Part shown: positions 41,249-48,589 of the stretch, piece after piece
Position numbering within the stretch: position 1 is the first letter of the stretch
Layout of the letters: every line of letters starts with the position of its first letter
Virus record (IMG/VR): IMGVR_UViG_3300020711_000012
Location: 1 to 52,722 of that record
Reading direction: 5' to 3' (one strand)
From: a virus
Length of the DNA stretch: 52,722 nt
Notes under the pieces: generated by a model
What the model was told of the DNA's origin: nothing
Database searches by the model: none
Seen by the model: only the letters and a program-made list of their open reading frames with translations
Made by a program: the position numbers and the translations under genes

Positions 41249-42580
41249 ATGGCAGCAGGATTATTTGATGATCCCAAGAAGGGCATAAAATCTTGGGCAG
41301 CGCAATACGTAATAGCAGAATCTGAGATAAGGAAGGCAATACAATTCTCCAACCATATAGACAAAGCTGCAAAGCACATACATGTAAGCCCATATAGGTT
41401 CAAGATTTGGGCAGACAGATACCTAGACTCTGAGACAGGTCTTACTCTGTTAGAACTCCAGAGAAAGAACTTGCTGATAGAAAAATCCAAGAAGGTAGGA
41501 TCAAAGCCAAAGAAGCGTGGAGTTAAAGGAAAGGGGCAGTATTCAAAGCTTGATATCACTGAAGAGCAGATACGCAAAGCGATGGAGATCACAAACTCCA
41601 ATAAAGAGGCTTCTGAAGTCTTAGAAGTATCTTATCCGAGTTATAAAAAATACGCTAAAGCTATCACAGATGAAGAGACTGGGATGACTTTGTACGAGCT
41701 TCAGCATGAGAAGTGGAGAAAGGTCAACTATGAAAGGTTTATGGCTAGAAAGGAATCTGGTTGGTTCGAGCGGTTGGCAGAAAGAAAACGCAAGTGGGAA
41801 GAGAATAAGTTTAAGAAAGGAGAATGCCCATACAGCGAAAGACCTGAGGAGTGGAAATGGAAAGGTCTTCAGCTGTCAGAAGAAGTCATCCGCAATGCGA
41901 TGAAGAACACCAGAAGCAACAGAGAAGCAGCAGAGTGGATAAGAGTGTCATATAAAACCTGGAAGAAATACGCAAAATCCTATGTTGATCAACAAACTGG
42001 AAGAACTCTATTCGATCTTCACGTAGCAAAAGGAGGCAAAGGAGTTCCTAAGGTCAGAAATATACGTAATCAAGCAAACCCAAGAGCATTGATCTTAGGA
42101 TACCAGCTTATAAAAGGACAGCATTGTACACCAAAGAGGATAGATGAACTTGCAGCGCGTTTGATGAAAGATGGGAGGCTCGGATTTTGTTGCAAAGAAT
42201 GTGGGTTCTCACAAAAGAGACCGATAGATATGAAGATCCCATTGATGCTTAACTTCATAAATGGAGATAGAACAGATTGGACGGAAGAGAACTTGAGGTG
42301 GCTGTGTTATAACTGCTCTTTTCTACTGTCGCTTGACAGCTTCACTAAGTCTAAAAGACAGATTCTCCAAGCCATACCACCAGAATCACCAGATGCAACA
42401 GAAGAACTTGAGTCTTTTTATAAGATAGATGAATTCTACTTGGAACATCTTAAACACCTTGGAGTTAAAGATATGGCTGAGAATGTCAAAGCGCAGGAGG
42501 ATAGATTAAAAGATCACCCCAAGCCGACATCAAAAGACATGACGCATCCAGATTTAGAAGATCTAATAGACTACAGATGA
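41249..42580 (+). CDS. Three-HTH-repeat protein with degenerate HNH-like zinc domain
   Basis: A 443-residue protein. Three repeats of about 60 residues each contain a helix-turn-helix-like unit: IRKAIQFSNHIDKAAKHIHVS, IRKAMEITNSNKEASEVLEVS and IRNAMKNTRSNREAAEWIRVS. Each is followed by a Y/W-x-K-x-Y/W-A segment and a TGxTLxxL tail. The C-terminal domain has two CxxC pairs (CCKECGFSQ and CYNCSFLL) bracketing NGDRTDWTEENLRWL. This is like an HNH domain in which the catalytic His is not visible. It is probably a DNA-binding protein, perhaps derived from an endonuclease but with codon use native to this phage. Confidence 0.7.
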   Translation: MAAGLFDDPKKGIKSWAAQYVIAESEIRKAIQFSNHIDKAAKHIHVSPYRFKIWADRYLDSETGLTLLELQRKNLLIEKSKKVGSKPKKRGVKGKGQYSKLDITEEQIRKAMEITNSNKEASEVLEVSYPSYKKYAKAITDEETGMTLYELQHEKWRKVNYERFMARKESGWFERLAERKRKWEENKFKKGECPYSERPEEWKWKGLQLSEEVIRNAMKNTRSNREAAEWIRVSYKTWKKYAKSYVDQQTGRTLFDLHVAKGGKGVPKVRNIRNQANPRALILGYQLIKGQHCTPKRIDELAARLMKDGRLGFCCKECGFSQKRPIDMKIPLMLNFINGDRTDWTEENLRWLCYNCSFLLSLDSFTKSKRQILQAIPPESPDATEELESFYKIDEFYLEHLKHLGVKDMAENVKAQEDRLKDHPKPTSKDMTHPDLEDLIDYR

Positions 42581-42771
42581 AAAAGATCCATTTTACAAAT
42601 AAACTCATGCTATTGATCTGGACACCTATGGTCAACATGGTAGATGTCAATTTTAAGGTCAGATCTCTAACACGAAGTCATCTTGAAAGATCACTGCACG
42701 ATAAGTTAGAAGATAGGATAAAGTTTAAAGTGATGATACCTATAGAATGGAGAATGAATACTCCACTCTAA
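42577..42771 (+). CDS. Small hypothetical protein
   Basis: A 64-residue basic protein whose ATG overlaps the preceding stop (ATGA). It contains the segment LTRSHLERSLHDKLEDRIKFKV. Unknown function. It ends just before a host-type promoter region. Confidence 0.55.
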   Translation: MKKIHFTNKLMLLIWTPMVNMVDVNFKVRSLTRSHLERSLHDKLEDRIKFKVMIPIEWRMNTPL

Positions 42772-42802
42772 AGATAAATTTTATAGAGATCATAAATAAG
42801 CT

Positions 42803-42810
42803 TACATTTG
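42803..42810 (+). promoter_or_regulatory. Host-type promoter TACATTTG
   Basis: TACATTTG matches the Bacteroidota -7 element TAnnTTTG and lies 36 bases before the ATG at 42847. It is unlike the phage ATATTTAT motif, so the gene is probably transcribed by unmodified host RNA polymerase. Confidence 0.6.
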
Positions 42811-42846
42811 TATTATATATTATTAACCAATAAAAGTTTCAAAAGT

Positions 42847-43086
42847 ATGAAAATGACAAATCTGGCAAACCGCCCAGCAAACTACACACTCCGTACCTAC
42901 ATTCAGAAGGCAGTGATCGCAAACCGTCGTATCCGCAAAGGAGATGTTACTAAGATATCCGAATTAACCGGATATTCTATTGGTCATGTAAGCGATGTGA
43001 TCGCCGGAAGAGAGATAAATTCTGTAGTAATGAACCGAGTGTTCAACATGACTCGGGGCAGAAAATCGAATGCTGAAATGATCTAA
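42847..43086 (+). CDS. Small helix-turn-helix DNA-binding protein
   Basis: A 79-residue basic protein with a Cro/XRE-type HTH: RKGDVTKISELTGYSIGHVSDVIAG. An ATG at 42847 gives a compact domain; the longer frame starts with TTG inside the promoter. Monocistronic, with a host-type promoter in front and a strong terminator behind, so it is probably an early regulator. Confidence 0.75.
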   Translation: MKMTNLANRPANYTLRTYIQKAVIANRRIRKGDVTKISELTGYSIGHVSDVIAGREINSVVMNRVFNMTRGRKSNAEMI

Positions 43087-43106
43087 ATCTCTTCAGTGAT
43101 TTACCA

Positions 43107-43143
43107 AGACCCACTGGGCCTAAAAATCTAGTGGGTCTTTTAT
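43107..43143 (+). terminator. Intrinsic terminator
   Basis: AAGACCCACT and AGTGGGTCTT form a 10-bp stem with a short AT-rich loop, followed by TTATTTTA. It ends the HTH gene transcript. Confidence 0.85.
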
Positions 43144-43155
43144 TTTAGATGATAA

Positions 43156-43165
43156 TATATTTATA
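43156..43165 (+). promoter_or_regulatory. Phage promoter-like motif TATATTTATA
   Basis: Lies 71 bases before the ATG at 43237. A second, host-like element (TAATTTTAC) is nearer the gene at about 43214, so two promoters may serve it. Confidence 0.4.
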
Positions 43166-43236
43166 ACTTAGAAGATAAATTACGGAGAAGCAAAACTTTT
43201 AGCTAATTTTACACTACAATAAAATAAAAAAATAAC

Positions 43237-43614
43237 ATGAACAAGCTAATTAAAGGTCATCAGGGTGACGTACAGTTTCGCCAGCTATCAGAGCTTCCAA
43301 AGAATCTGAAGAAAGTAAAGAATCAGCCGCTCGCTTATGGTGAGCATTCTGGACACCAACATTGTTTGACAGGGGATGTTGAATTGTTTATGGCAGAAGA
43401 CGGAACATTCTTCACAGCTGTTGGTGGCGATGGTGCAACTTTGCAACATATCCACGAGTCAAGCATGTTTAACAATGAATCTGCATGGACTTCAACAAAG
43501 GAGTTACCTATGGCAGATCATAAACCACTTCAATTCTCTGAAGGCATATATGAAGTTTGGATACAAGGAACGTATAATCCTTATACTCGACTTATGGAAA
43601 AAGTGATAGATTAA
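43237..43614 (+). CDS. Cupin-like conserved protein
   Basis: A 125-residue beta-rich protein with a His-containing pattern (YGEHSGHQHCLTGDVELFM, then HADHK-like MADHKPLQFSEGIYEVW) reminiscent of small cupin folds that hold a metal by His residues. The function is unknown. It is followed 9 bases later by an endonuclease leader. Confidence 0.6.
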   Translation: MNKLIKGHQGDVQFRQLSELPKNLKKVKNQPLAYGEHSGHQHCLTGDVELFMAEDGTFFTAVGGDGATLQHIHESSMFNNESAWTSTKELPMADHKPLQFSEGIYEVWIQGTYNPYTRLMEKVID

Positions 43615-43623
43615 TAAAAGTCA

Positions 43624-43736
43624 GATATTTATTATAGATAGAAAATTACTAGGAATAATTATCTATAATAGACTCATTGGCTCATAGAGTGTTGGATGTT
43701 CCTAGCTCCTTCACTTGACTGAGCCACTTTTATTTT
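43624..43736 (+). ncRNA. HEG leader RNA, copy 6: hairpin with kissing loop
   Basis: Stem A pairs 43628-43640 with 43660-43672 (13 bp with one G-U). Loop CTAGGAA (43649-43655) is complementary to TTCCTAG (43699-43705), the apical loop of hairpin C (GGA-G with C-TCC, one bulged T). Stem B is TGGCTCA (43678-43684) with TGAGCCA (43720-43726), 7 bp. It ends CTTTTATTTT directly before the GIY-YIG ATG. Confidence 0.8.
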
Positions 43737-44384
43737 ATGGCATATGTCTATAGACACAGAAGATTAGATAAGAATGAAATCTTTTATATAGGAATAGGGT
43801 CAGATAACAAAGGAAAATACAGCAGGGCTTATTCTAAAGACAACAGAAATAAGCATTGGGATAATCTAATTAAACTTACAGAATACCAAGTAGAAATAAT
43901 CTCAGAAGATTGGTTGACTTGGGAAGAAGCTTGTGAAAAAGAGAAATTTTGGATTAGATTCTATGGAAGAGTTGACTTAAAGACCGGATCTCTTGTTAAT
44001 ATGACGGATGGTGGCGATGGAAACCTTAATCCATCTTATGAAACAAGAGAAAAAATATCCAGTAGATACTATCCAGTTGGAAAAGAAAACCCAAAATATA
44101 GAATTCCATTATCTGAAGATCATAAGAAAAAAGTGAGTCAAAATCATCATGATGTATCAGGAAAAAATAATCCTATGTATGGATCTATTGGTGGATTTTT
44201 TGGTAAAAAGCATAAAGATAGCTCTAAAATTAAGTGTAGTTTAGCAAAAATAAAAAAAATTCAGCACTTGGAAACAGGATTAATATTTAATTCTCAAAAT
44301 GAAGCTGCATTATATTTTAAAATATCACCATCTCTTATAACTCTATACAAAAAACAAGGAAAATTTATCTTACTTAAAACTTAA
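43737..44384 (+). CDS. GIY-YIG homing endonuclease
   Basis: A 215-residue paralogue of the 4285/26534/32162 group (MAYVYRHRRLDKNEIFYIGIGSD). It has a NUMOD3-like middle (LSEDHKKKVS, NPMYGSIGG) and a C-terminal NUMOD1-like HTH (NSQNEAALYFKISPSLITLYKKQG). The latter is the best match to the remnant upstream of groEL. The start is fixed by the leader. Confidence 0.88.
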   Translation: MAYVYRHRRLDKNEIFYIGIGSDNKGKYSRAYSKDNRNKHWDNLIKLTEYQVEIISEDWLTWEEACEKEKFWIRFYGRVDLKTGSLVNMTDGGDGNLNPSYETREKISSRYYPVGKENPKYRIPLSEDHKKKVSQNHHDVSGKNNPMYGSIGGFFGKKHKDSSKIKCSLAKIKKIQHLETGLIFNSQNEAALYFKISPSLITLYKKQGKFILLKT

Positions 44385-44445
44385 ATTACAAGATCTCAAA
44401 GGTTTTTATTACTTTTATAACACACCAAACAAAAATTAAGGTTTT

Positions 44446-45468
44446 ATGATTAGCTTAGAACAATTCACGGACGAAATCAAAGCAAAGATCCCCGATTACA
44501 TCGACCACGCTCTTGACGGAGTATTCGACGGTAAGAACTACAAGAACTTCGACAAGGAAGCAGCACTTGGTATTGTCAATAAGCTGTATGACACGGCAGA
44601 AAAGCCTCGTCCAAAGCATCTGATCGTGGTAGAGAATCCTCTCGAAGCGAAGATCATGTACCACTACCTCGTAGAGAATGAGAACATGATAGAGTGGGCA
44701 GCACAGGGCATCGAAAACATCCCGGAAAAAGACCTGGCCAAGTTCATCAAGGACAACAAAGGCACGATGAAGTTCGTAGAGTCTTCTCTGTTCAGCATCG
44801 GCATCTACGCCCGTTACTACTACACGTGGTACAAATTCATACAGGACGAGTTCAAGATCGAGACCACAGGAGCTGCCAAAGAACTGAACGAGCTCGAGGC
44901 TCTCAACTGGAAGGCCAACATATACTCGGCCATATTCTGCGAGGAAGTCTGCATCGTCAGCAAGCATCCTACCAAGATCGTACGCAACTCGGCCAATCTT
45001 CTCCACAACCCAGCTTACCAGGCAGTGACTTGGAACAGCACCTATCCTTGCACAGCTTGGGACGACTGCTACTACATCAACGGTCGACACATTCCCACAG
45101 AGATATTCAACAAGGCAAAATCCCTTACTCGTGAAGAGTTCGTCAAAGAACGCAACTCAGACTACAAGGGTGCATGGTACGAGATCCTTGGTCAGAAAGG
45201 AGTCATGGACTTGTTGGGCGCCAAGGAGTTTGATAAGCAGACCATAATGCACGCCAACGGAGATCTCGAAGAGGTGACGTTGCTCAAGACAGAAGAGAAG
45301 TTCGAAGAGATAGACAACCAACCATTTGCGTGGGTCAAGATGGTATGTCCTTCCACAGGCACACAGTACCTTCAGGGAGTAGAGCCACACCACACAGATG
45401 CCATAGCTGCGATAGCTTCGCTTAGCAGGTTGTCAGCTGATGAGTATAGGTTTGACATGAGATCTTAA
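44446..45468 (+). CDS. Large conserved protein, DUF6745-like
   Basis: A 340-residue protein. The C-terminal third (WYEILGQKGVMDLLGAKEFD, then CPSTGTQYLQGVEPHHTDAIAAIASL) resembles the uncharacterised DUF6745 family as I remember it. It is GC-rich for this window and has a host-like TTACTTTTA element about 40 bases before its start. Some members of that family carry internal QL-type tetrapeptide repeats, and such repeats occur as separate ORFs immediately downstream here. Confidence 0.6.
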   Translation: MISLEQFTDEIKAKIPDYIDHALDGVFDGKNYKNFDKEAALGIVNKLYDTAEKPRPKHLIVVENPLEAKIMYHYLVENENMIEWAAQGIENIPEKDLAKFIKDNKGTMKFVESSLFSIGIYARYYYTWYKFIQDEFKIETTGAAKELNELEALNWKANIYSAIFCEEVCIVSKHPTKIVRNSANLLHNPAYQAVTWNSTYPCTAWDDCYYINGRHIPTEIFNKAKSLTREEFVKERNSDYKGAWYEILGQKGVMDLLGAKEFDKQTIMHANGDLEEVTLLKTEEKFEEIDNQPFAWVKMVCPSTGTQYLQGVEPHHTDAIAAIASLSRLSADEYRFDMRS

Positions 45469-45584
45469 GAAACCACAACAATACTAAACCAGCTTCCGTA
45501 CTCGCCCGTCTCACGGAATAATTAAGGCAATGTAGACATTTGCGTATCATTGATCTAACTGGAAGTGTTGTTTAAATTAAAGTT

Positions 45585-45788
45585 ATGAAGCAGATAAATT
45601 CACAGCTCAGGTTACAGCTCAGGTTACGGCTCTATTCACAGCTCTGGTCACAGCTCAATTCACAGCTCTGGTCACAGCTCGGTTCACAGCTCGGTTCACA
45701 GCTCTGGTCACAGCTCGGTTCACAGCTCGGTTCACAGCTCTGGTCACAGCTCGATTCACAGCTCGATTCACAGCTCCAAAATACATAA
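45585..45788 (+). CDS. (SQLx)n tetrapeptide-repeat protein 1
   Basis: A 67-residue ORF: MKQINSQL, a short RLQLRLRLYSQL lead-in, then repeats of S-Q-L-x with x = W, N, G or D, ending SQLQNT. The DNA is a 12-bp tandem repeat (TTCACAGCTCGG type) with variation confined to the x codon and adjoining base. No other domain. It is followed by a near-copy. Confidence 0.65.
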   Translation: MKQINSQLRLQLRLRLYSQLWSQLNSQLWSQLGSQLGSQLWSQLGSQLGSQLWSQLDSQLDSQLQNT

Positions 45789-45797
45789 ATGAAAGTT

Positions 45798-46025
45798 ATG
45801 AAGCAGATAAACTCACAGCTCAGGTTACAGCTCAGGTTACGGCTCTATTCACAGCTCTATTCACAGCTCGGTTCACAGCTCGATTCACAGCTCGATTCAC
45901 AGCTCGGTTCACAGCTCGATTCACAGCTCGGTTCACAGCTCGGTTCACAGCTCGGTTCACAGCTCGGTTCACAGCTCTGGTCACAGCTCGATTCACAGCT
46001 CGATTCACAGCTCCAAAATACATAA
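45798..46025 (+). CDS. (SQLx)n tetrapeptide-repeat protein 2
   Basis: A 75-residue ORF from the ATG at 45798 (MKQINSQLRLQL...), with the same N-terminus and the same C-terminus (SQLDSQLDSQLQNT) as the ORF at 45585 but a different order and number of x residues. The 5' flank (CATAAATGAAAGTT) is repeated at 46021, so the unit arose by tandem duplication. Confidence 0.62.
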   Translation: MKQINSQLRLQLRLRLYSQLYSQLGSQLDSQLDSQLGSQLDSQLGSQLGSQLGSQLGSQLWSQLDSQLDSQLQNT

Positions 46026-46034
46026 ATGAAAGTT

Positions 46035-46226
46035 ATGGACACAATAAAACACATCATTTTCGGAACTCCAGCAACTGGAGAAAACATCATCGATAGACAA
46101 CCTGGATTCAGAACGTACTATCCAGATTCTCAAGTCGAATTCAATACCTGGTCGTATCTCTTGAAAGTGGGATCCAGGGTCAAGAAGAATGATCAAGTGA
46201 ATCCATGGTATAAAAACCGTAAGTAA
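46035..46226 (+). CDS. Small hypothetical protein between repeat ORFs
   Basis: A 63-residue protein from the ATG at 46035 (MDTIKHIIFGTPATGENI), non-repetitive and rich in aromatic and polar residues. It has the same GAAAGTT-ATG leader as the preceding repeat ORF. It lies between two repeat-protein genes and may be part of the same unit. No family recognised. Confidence 0.55.
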   Translation: MDTIKHIIFGTPATGENIIDRQPGFRTYYPDSQVEFNTWSYLLKVGSRVKKNDQVNPWYKNRK

Positions 46227-46227
46227 T

Positions 46228-46437
46228 ATGAATGAGATAAATTCACAGCTCGATTCACAGCTCAATTCACAGCTCTATTCACAGCTCTATTCACAGCTCG
46301 GTTCACAGCTCAGGTCACAGCTCAGGTCACAGCTCAATTCACAGCTCTGGTCACAGCTCGGTTCACAGCTCGGTTCACAGCTCAATTTACAGCTCTGGTC
46401 ACAGCTCGATTCACAGCTCCAAAACATAAAAGCATGA
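46228..46437 (+). CDS. (SQLx)n tetrapeptide-repeat protein 3
   Basis: A 69-residue ORF beginning MNEINSQLDSQL and ending SQLDSQLQNIKA. It carries the tetrapeptide pattern of the two upstream repeat ORFs but with x = D, N, Y, G, R or W in another order. Its stop overlaps the ATG of the next small gene. Confidence 0.62.
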   Translation: MNEINSQLDSQLNSQLYSQLYSQLGSQLRSQLRSQLNSQLWSQLGSQLGSQLNLQLWSQLDSQLQNIKA

Positions 46438-46583
46438 AGAAGATCAATAAGTTAAACGTCATCAGGATAATATCATTCGTCCTATTTACTTTCTATCTGA
46501 CTTTCAACGGAGTAGATATAAAGATAGGCAGCTTGAAAATTTACGCAAAAGGACTGATAGAAAGATACAAATCTGGCAAATAG
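46434..46583 (+). CDS. Small membrane protein
   Basis: A 49-residue basic protein with one hydrophobic segment (IISFVLFTFYLTF, about residues 12-24). Starts in an ATGA overlap with the repeat ORF. Confidence 0.5.
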   Translation: MKKINKLNVIRIISFVLFTFYLTFNGVDIKIGSLKIYAKGLIERYKSGK

Positions 46584-46586
46584 TCT

Positions 46587-46596
46587 GATATTTATT
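46587..46596 (+). promoter_or_regulatory. Phage promoter-like motif GATATTTATT
   Basis: Located 18 bases before the ATG at 46615. Confidence 0.5.
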
Positions 46597-46614
46597 GTTA
46601 GTAAATTTCATCAG

Positions 46615-46923
46615 ATGTTCAGATCCATGTTAGAGGTCCCAGCAAACCCGGTCAACGCAGAGGGGATACAGAATTACGTCCTTCAGTACGGGATCCTGGG
46701 AGTGATAACGGTCGTTTTGGCCTACGTAGCGTTCCAACAGTATCAAAAGCTGGTAGAAAGGAACGAGATGCTGGAAGAGAAGATCGACCGAGTACAGCAG
46801 GAGATGAACGATCTGCTTGTAGAAGAGAGAGACAGGATGTCAAAACTGATACAGGACAACACCCAAGCTCTCAACGATCTGCAAAAGACCATACTAAACT
46901 TCATGATCACCGAAAGAAAATAG
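46615..46923 (+). CDS. Membrane-anchored coiled-coil protein, holin-like
   Basis: A 102-residue protein with one membrane helix (YGILGVITVVLAYVAF, residues 25-40), followed by a long charged helix of coiled-coil type to the end. One-helix proteins of this form occur among phage holins and spanin partners. The upstream ATATTTATT motif would suit late expression. Function inferred only. Confidence 0.62.
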   Translation: MFRSMLEVPANPVNAEGIQNYVLQYGILGVITVVLAYVAFQQYQKLVERNEMLEEKIDRVQQEMNDLLVEERDRMSKLIQDNTQALNDLQKTILNFMITERK

Positions 46924-46927
46924 GTCC

Positions 46928-47041
46928 ATGCTTAACTACTACGTTTACATACTGTTCTTCTCTACGATCGTAATCCTGTCTTTAAAGAAGAAGAACAACA
47001 AGATGGCAAGATACTACAAAGAAGAAGAACAAGAAAAATAG
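46928..47041 (+). CDS. Small membrane peptide
   Basis: A 37-residue peptide with an N-terminal membrane helix (YYVYILFFSTIVILSL) and a Lys/Glu-rich tail. It starts 4 bases after the holin-like gene; the two may act together. Confidence 0.5.
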   Translation: MLNYYVYILFFSTIVILSLKKKNNKMARYYKEEEQEK

Positions 47042-47098
47042 ACTTCTCCCTATCGCAGATAAAGTTTATATTTACCACACACAAACAGTTATAGACCA

Positions 47099-47335
47099 AT
47101 GGAAGAACCAATATATTATTGCAAAGTATGCGACACTGCCATACACCCTAAGAGAGTAGAATTGGGATACAGGACCACGTGTGTCAACCACTCTGAAGCC
47201 AAAAAGTTCGTAGGGCTCATAGTCACAGAGGGAAAAGAGAGCGAAGAGGTGTCATCGATACAAGTCATTCGAGACCCTAGTCTTGCCCAAGAGATAGAGA
47301 GACTCAAGTCTTCGAACCAGTCAGATATTTATTAG
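47099..47335 (+). CDS. Small zinc-finger protein
   Basis: A 78-residue protein with YYCKVCDTAIHPKR and TTCVNHS, likely zinc ligands Cys-Cys-His and Cys-His. A mixed region and a charged helix follow. Its last codons (TCAGATATTTATTAG) coincide with the promoter-like motif for the next gene. Confidence 0.55.
   Translation: MEEPIYYCKVCDTAIHPKRVELGYRTTCVNHSEAKKFVGLIVTEGKESEEVSSIQVIRDPSLAQEIERLKSSNQSDIY
47324..47333 (+). promoter_or_regulatory. Phage promoter-like motif GATATTTATT
   Basis: Overlaps the end of the zinc-finger gene and lies 14 bases before the ATG at 47348. Confidence 0.45.
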
Positions 47336-47347
47336 AAACACAACGAG

Positions 47348-47533
47348 ATGTCATACGTTAAAGAAGCCATGAAAGGACTGAGTCCAGACGATCAAGACCA
47401 ACTCAAACAGTACGGAACTTCGATAAAGGAGATCAAGAAGAAGATGTTAGAGTTGATACACAAAGGCAACGCTAACCTCACAGAACAGGGAGGCAACATG
47501 TCTTCTGGACTCGTGCTGCATGATGAAGAGTAA
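47348..47533 (+). CDS. Small hypothetical protein
   Basis: A 61-residue charged helical protein (EAMKGLSPDDQDQLKQYGTS) with a Gly/Asn-rich end. Spaced 11 bases from the next gene. Similar short helical proteins accompany structural genes in T4-like phages; function unknown. Confidence 0.55.
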   Translation: MSYVKEAMKGLSPDDQDQLKQYGTSIKEIKKKMLELIHKGNANLTEQGGNMSSGLVLHDEE

Positions 47534-47544
47534 AACCAGACAAG

Positions 47545-47733
47545 ATGGACCAGATAGTAGTCACATTAGAAAGCCTCATTGAAGAGGTAGAGAGTGCATT
47601 GGAATACGGTAAGTCATTAGGATATGCCGAATGTCTAAGTCATACAATGCAAGGTAAACCAGCATCTGACGATCCAGAAAAAGCTATCAAACATTACATA
47701 AAACAGTTGATAGAAGACTACACAGAAGATTAA
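47545..47733 (+). CDS. Small hypothetical protein
   Basis: A 62-residue acidic protein, probably two helices (LESLIEEVESALEYGKSLGY and PEKAIKHYIKQLIEDY). No known family. Confidence 0.55.
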   Translation: MDQIVVTLESLIEEVESALEYGKSLGYAECLSHTMQGKPASDDPEKAIKHYIKQLIEDYTED

Positions 47734-47756
47734 TCACACCCAAAACAATAAAGTAT

Positions 47757-47933
47757 ATGAAGACGGTAAAGATCACAAAAGACGGCCAGTACAAAAGGCT
47801 GAACGACCAAGAGGCACACTCTGTCGTATCTTCAAACAAGGCCAAGTACGTTCCAAAATCAGAATGGAAGAATAATGTTCGAGACTACAAAGTAGACAGG
47901 ATCTTGGAAAAGGAGGCCAAATCCAAGCCATGA
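47757..47933 (+). CDS. Small hypothetical protein
   Basis: A 58-residue basic protein (MKTVKITKDGQYKRLN). Its stop overlaps the next ATG (ATGA). Soluble, with no recognised domain. Confidence 0.5.
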   Translation: MKTVKITKDGQYKRLNDQEAHSVVSSNKAKYVPKSEWKNNVRDYKVDRILEKEAKSKP

Positions 47934-48067
47934 CATCGCTGATCATCACACTGTTCTTCTGTCTTGAGTTCTTATCGTACTCTAGGAACATGCTTCTGAG
48001 AGTAAACAGAGACCTAAACCAAGAAGACCTAGCGCCGGAGACAGAGGTGCTCCCAGAAAATCACTAA
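47930..48067 (+). CDS. Small membrane protein
   Basis: A 45-residue protein with an N-terminal membrane helix (SLIITLFFCLEFLSY) and a polar acidic tail, ATGA-coupled to the gene before it. A spanin-like role is conceivable but not supported by any motif. Confidence 0.5.
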   Translation: MTSLIITLFFCLEFLSYSRNMLLRVNRDLNQEDLAPETEVLPENH

Positions 48068-48164
48068 ACATCAAATAGTTTCAATTCTAGGCATCCAGAT
48101 CTTTCAGACTATACAACGCATAGGTTTGGATCTGGACTGTCCTGTTTTAATCCCGAATGAGCAT

Positions 48165-48347
48165 ATGGACCAGTTAATAGTGTGCGCGCTGTCGCTGATA
48201 GATTGCGCGTTGATAATACTGCTACACAGATCTAAGAAGAAAATATCAAATGCAGATCCGGTGGCGTCTCCTATCTTGGTAGTAGAAAGCATATTCGTGA
48301 TCTTTGCTCTTTGTCTTGGAGTTAAGTTGACGATGTTCTTACTTTAG
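48165..48347 (+). CDS. Two-helix membrane protein
   Basis: A 60-residue protein with membrane segments LIVCALSLIDCALIILL and ILVVESIFVIFALCLGV separated by a basic loop (HRSKKK). The topology fits a small holin or antiholin. A longer frame with a TTG start at 48126 exists but is less likely. Confidence 0.55.
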   Translation: MDQLIVCALSLIDCALIILLHRSKKKISNADPVASPILVVESIFVIFALCLGVKLTMFLL

Positions 48348-48391
48348 AGATAGATTTCTTTCCTATTAGACCTTGTGTTACTTTTATATCT

Positions 48392-48589
48392 ATGAAGCAG
48401 ATCACATTCGGTTACAACGAAGGAGTTGTGTATGCCATCCATAAATTTTTTGACTCAAAAAATCTTATAGGATCGTACATGAATGCGGCCGCAATGCCAT
48501 ATTTTGAGTGGACAGGAGTCTTTAGCAGATCGATATTATCAACAACATTTCCTATAAAAGAGCAAGTACAAACAGCATGGCCGATATAA
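48392..48589 (+). CDS. Small hypothetical protein
   Basis: A 65-residue protein (MKQITFGYNEGVVYAIHKFF). A host-like element TTACTTTTA lies about 20 bases upstream. Its end overlaps the next gene by 13 bases. No family recognised. Confidence 0.5.
   Translation: MKQITFGYNEGVVYAIHKFFDSKNLIGSYMNAAAMPYFEWTGVFSRSILSTTFPIKEQVQTAWPI

Larger units (their letters stand above)
45597..46428 (+). repeat. 12-bp tandem repeat array in three blocks
   Basis: Blocks at about 45597-45778, 45810-46014 and 46246-46428 are made of 12-bp units containing CACAGCTC plus four variable bases (TGGT, GGTT, GATT, AATT, TATT or AGGT). Because a 12-bp unit has no stop in any frame, both strands are open; only the + frame has clear starts and stops. 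Confidence 0.85.

Noticed and set aside
44455-45090. Long minus-strand ORF opposite the gene at 44446
   Set aside because: It is the mirror of a well-supported GC-rich + strand gene, has no promoter or family match, and reads as low-complexity Val/Asp/Leu sequence.
45832-46090. Minus-strand ORFs in the repeat region (AVNR- and CESS-type repeats)
   Set aside because: They arise because a 12-bp repeat without stops leaves every frame open; they lack supported starts and lie opposite ORFs with conserved ends.
45597-46428. CRISPR array
   Set aside because: The repeats are 12 bp, directly abutting, without spacers, and keep a reading frame with start and stop codons.
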